Positions 3,872-5,787 of a DNA stretch of 5,787 nt are shown here, one piece after another; position 1 is the stretch's first letter; each line of letters opens with the position of its first letter. The translations under genes were made by a program, and so were the position numbers. Source of the stretch: Pseudomonadota bacterium (GTDB lineage: Bacteria; Myxococcota_A; Polyangia; Polyangiales; Polyangiaceae); NCBI GenBank assembly GCA_003242355.1, contig QGUH01000295.1, positions 1 to 5,787 on the forward strand, read 5' to 3'. The notes under the pieces are model-generated. The model was given only the letters and a program-made list of their open reading frames with translations, was not told where the DNA came from and made no database searches.

Positions 3872-5200
3872 ATGCTTCCTCGGCGCATGGGTCCGACCAG
3901 GCGGTCTCCGTCCCTCCTCCTCGTGTCCCTGGCCGCCGCCCTCCTCCTGTTCGCCCCGCGGGCAGCGTGGGCGGCCCCGGATGCGTTCACGGAGGCTCTC
4001 GCCCGTGGCCCCGTCTATGCCGCGCTCGCGGCGCTCGTGGGCGGCCTGCTCGTCAGTCTCACCCCGTGCGTTTATCCGATGATCGCCGTCACGGTGAGCG
4101 TGTTCGGCGCCCGGCAAGCGAGGAGTCGTTGGGAAGGGGCGGCCCTCTCGCTCGCGTTCGTGGCGGGCATCGTCGCCATGTTCGTCCCGCTCGGCGTGCT
4201 CGCCGGTCTATCGGGGTCGATGTTCGGGGCGGTGTTGCAGAACCGCTGGGTGCTCGTCGGCATCGCGCTCTTGTTCCTCGCGCTCGCGGCATCCATGTTC
4301 GGGGCCTTCGAGCTCGCGCTGCCCTCGGGGCTTACCAACCGCCTCGCGCAGCTCGGCGGCATCGGTTACAAGGGCGCGTTCGCGCTGGGCCTCGCGTGTG
4401 GCTTGATCGCTTCGCCCTGCACGGGGCCTGTGCTCACGGGCATTCTCACGTGGATCGCCAAGGAGCGAAGCGCACCGCTCGGCGCCGCTGCGATGGGCGC
4501 GTTCGCGCTCGGTCTCGGCATCCCGTTCTTTCTCGTGGGGACGTTCGCGATTCAGCTGCCGAAGAGCGGCCGCTGGATGGTGCACGTGAAGAGCACGCTC
4601 GGCATCGTGCTCGTCGTCGTCGCGCTGCACTTCTTGGGGACGGCGTTCCCACAGCTGACGAGCTGGCTCAGGCCCGGGCCCGTCGTTTATGGAGTCGCGG
4701 CGGCGTTGGTCGTGCTGGGGCTTTTGTTCGGCGCGGTTCACCGTGACTTCGCCGAAATCGGCGCGGCCGTGAAGGTCGCCAAGGGGACGGGCATCGTGTT
4801 CGCGAGCGCGGGGGCGTTCGCTCTGGTGACGGCGCTCGCCACGCCGAGCGCGACCCTCTCGTGGTGGTCGGGCGACGTCGAGGCTGCTCGCGCCGAGGCG
4901 CTGCGATCGGGGCGCCCGCTGCTCATCGACTTCACGGCGGCATGGTGCGGCGCCTGCAAACAGCTCGATCGCGAGACGTTCGCGGCGCCGTCCGTGCAGC
5001 CCGAAATTTCGCGGTTCGTCGCGGTCAAGGTCGATGCGACGAACGACGAGGATCCGAAGGTCGAAGCCACCCTCGAGCGTTACGGCGTCGTCGGCTTGCC
5101 CACCGTGCTGATCTTCGACTCCGAAGGGCGTGAGGCGATTCGGTATACGGACTTCGTACCGCCCGGGCAATTCCTCGAGGCGATCCGACGGATCAACTAA
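3872..5200 (+). CDS. dsbD: Thiol:disulfide interchange protein DsbD, short form without the N-terminal alpha domain
   Basis: DsbD-type proteins carry electrons from cytoplasmic thioredoxin across the inner membrane to reduce periplasmic disulfides, for example in cytochrome c maturation or disulfide isomerisation. The product has 442 residues. It has a signal sequence with core 14-27 and likely cleavage after AWA (32-34). A CcdA-like membrane domain of about eight helices (47-323) follows. Its two redox cysteines lie in LTPCVYPM (C66) and SPCTGP (C183). Another cysteine, C176, sits in the same helix as C183. A thioredoxin-like domain (335-442) has the active site WCGACK (C359, C362) and a cis-proline motif GLPT (P410). 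Classical DsbD has an additional immunoglobulin-like alpha domain before the membrane part; here only about 12 residues separate the signal peptide from the first helix, so the thioredoxin domain probably delivers electrons directly to partners. The start is ATG at 3872; ATG at 3887 is possible. The gene ends 18 bp from a convergent gene. Confidence 0.93.
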   Translation: MLPRRMGPTRRSPSLLLVSLAAALLLFAPRAAWAAPDAFTEALARGPVYAALAALVGGLLVSLTPCVYPMIAVTVSVFGARQARSRWEGAALSLAFVAGIVAMFVPLGVLAGLSGSMFGAVLQNRWVLVGIALLFLALAASMFGAFELALPSGLTNRLAQLGGIGYKGAFALGLACGLIASPCTGPVLTGILTWIAKERSAPLGAAAMGAFALGLGIPFFLVGTFAIQLPKSGRWMVHVKSTLGIVLVVVALHFLGTAFPQLTSWLRPGPVVYGVAAALVVLGLLFGAVHRDFAEIGAAVKVAKGTGIVFASAGAFALVTALATPSATLSWWSGDVEAARAEALRSGRPLLIDFTAAWCGACKQLDRETFAAPSVQPEISRFVAVKVDATNDEDPKVEATLERYGVVGLPTVLIFDSEGREAIRYTDFVPPGQFLEAIRRIN

Positions 5201-5218
5201 CACCCCGCGCGCCGACGA

Positions 5219-5787
5219 TCAGGGATCGAATTCGGTCGACTTGGGCTCCGGCTGCGCGGGCTCGTCGTCGGCGTCGTCGCGTGGGCGGGGTCTCGCGGGG
5301 CGCGGAGATTTCTTCGTCGTTCGTTCGGGGGCACGGGGCTTTTTCGCGTGCAGCGATTCGAGCGCGACCGTGCCGTCGTCCGTGCTGCCCGTGCTCACGA
5401 TCGCGTCGAGGAGCTCCGTGGAGCGTTGCTCGATTCGTTCGGCGCGCTCCGTCATCAATGCAATGACTTTGATACCGTCTTCGAGGTTCGCCCGAACCTC
5501 GCGGCGCTTTTCGAGCTTGCCGAGATCGAAGGCTTGATCGACTTGCCCTTCGAGCTGCAAGGCGATGAGGCGCAGCCCGTTCAGGCGCTCGCGAGCGCGG
5601 CGCATCCGCGCCGCGAGGCGTGCAACGCGCGTCGTCGATGCTTCGAGTCGGGTGAGCAGGCGGCGATCGGTCTCGTTCGGACGACCCGAATGGCGCACGA
5701 GAGCGCTCGGCTCGGGCGCTTCGGACTCGGCCGATTCGTTCCGTTGCGTGGGCTCGGGCGTCTGCACCTCGATTTTGACGCGGATGC
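5219..5787 (-). CDS. Coiled-coil protein of unknown function (5' end probably beyond the window)
   Basis: I do not recognise a family. From GTG at 5767 the product has 182 residues. Residues 1-32 are acidic/polar and disordered; 33-125 form a long charged helix with heptad-like leucines, likely a coiled coil (LLTRLEASTTRVARLAARM, LEKRREVRANLEDGIKVIALM). Residues 126-182 form a low-complexity tail rich in K, R, P and D/E. No cysteine, signal peptide or membrane segment is seen. The GTG has no properly spaced ribosome binding site: GAGG abuts it. The frame stays open to the window edge as IRVKIE, with 5 of 6 third positions G or C. The real start is therefore probably outside the window and this entry is 5' partial. 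The stop (5221-5219) faces the dsbD stop across 18 bp, where no terminator is visible. A structural or DNA/partner-binding role is only a guess. Confidence 0.7.
   Translation of the reverse strand, partial: IRVKIEVQTPEPTQRNESAESEAPEPSALVRHSGRPNETDRRLLTRLEASTTRVARLAARMRRARERLNGLRLIALQLEGQVDQAFDLGKLEKRREVRANLEDGIKVIALMTERAERIEQRSTELLDAIVSTGSTDDGTVALESLHAKKPRAPERTTKKSPRPARPRPRDDADDEPAQPEPKSTEFDP

Noticed and set aside
5182..5194. Short hairpin GATCC-GAC-GGATC at the end of dsbD as a terminator
   Set aside because: It has only 5 bp with a 3-nt loop, lies inside coding sequence and has no T-tract.
4208..5203. 331-codon open frame on the minus strand opposite dsbD
   Set aside because: It is a shadow of a high-GC gene: the product is rich in R, E and H without fold-like pattern, while the plus strand encodes the intact CXXC and membrane motifs of DsbD.
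1..5787. tRNA, rRNA, CRISPR array, insertion sequence or phage attachment site
   Set aside because: I looked for regular spaced repeats, transposase-like proteins, terminal inverted repeats and tRNA-like folds and saw none.

Overview
The window is GC-rich bacterial chromosomal DNA with dense coding on both strands and strong G/C preference at third codon positions. The mix of genes suggests a myxobacterium (Myxococcota, perhaps Polyangiales): a lineage-type TPR protein, small multi-cysteine lipoproteins, a heat-shock gene behind a -24/-12 (sigma-54-type) promoter candidate, and promoters lying almost on top of start codons. This is inferred from style, not from a marker gene. I see no tRNA, rRNA, CRISPR array, insertion sequence or phage gene.

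Layout, left to right. Positions 1-75 hold the 3' end of a plus-strand gene whose stop codon overlaps the start region of a DUF2325-like protein gene (72-719). A 231-bp control region (720-950) with a sigma-54-type promoter candidate and GTGCA-type repeats precedes an Hsp20 small heat-shock protein gene (951-1526). A 311-bp gene-free stretch follows; its first 122 bases are a run of stem-loops starting right after the hsp20 stop. A short secreted protein of unknown function lies at 1838-2227. It converges on a minus-strand pair of overlapping, paralogous lipoprotein genes (2898 down to 2282). The convergence point carries a 26-bp tandem duplication and a stem-loop. A divergent intergenic region (2899-3011) leads to a TPR protein gene (3012-3776). 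After a hairpin spanning its stop comes a DsbD-like transmembrane thiol:disulfide exchanger (3872-5200) with its own promoter candidate. Only 18 bp further on, a minus-strand coiled-coil protein gene (5219 to the right edge) ends convergently.

Possible common thread: DsbD-type proteins pass cytoplasmic reducing power to the periplasm. The three nearby predicted exported proteins carry two, four and four conserved or paired cysteines in their mature parts, so an envelope thiol-redox neighbourhood is conceivable. Hsp20 adds protein-folding stress. The genes sit on different strands with separate signals, so this is a neighbourhood and not one operon. I did not find a clearly new multi-gene system. 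The most distinctive items are the lipoprotein paralog pair with the recent 26-bp duplication at its end, the structured region after hsp20, and the apparently leaderless TPR and dsbD genes.
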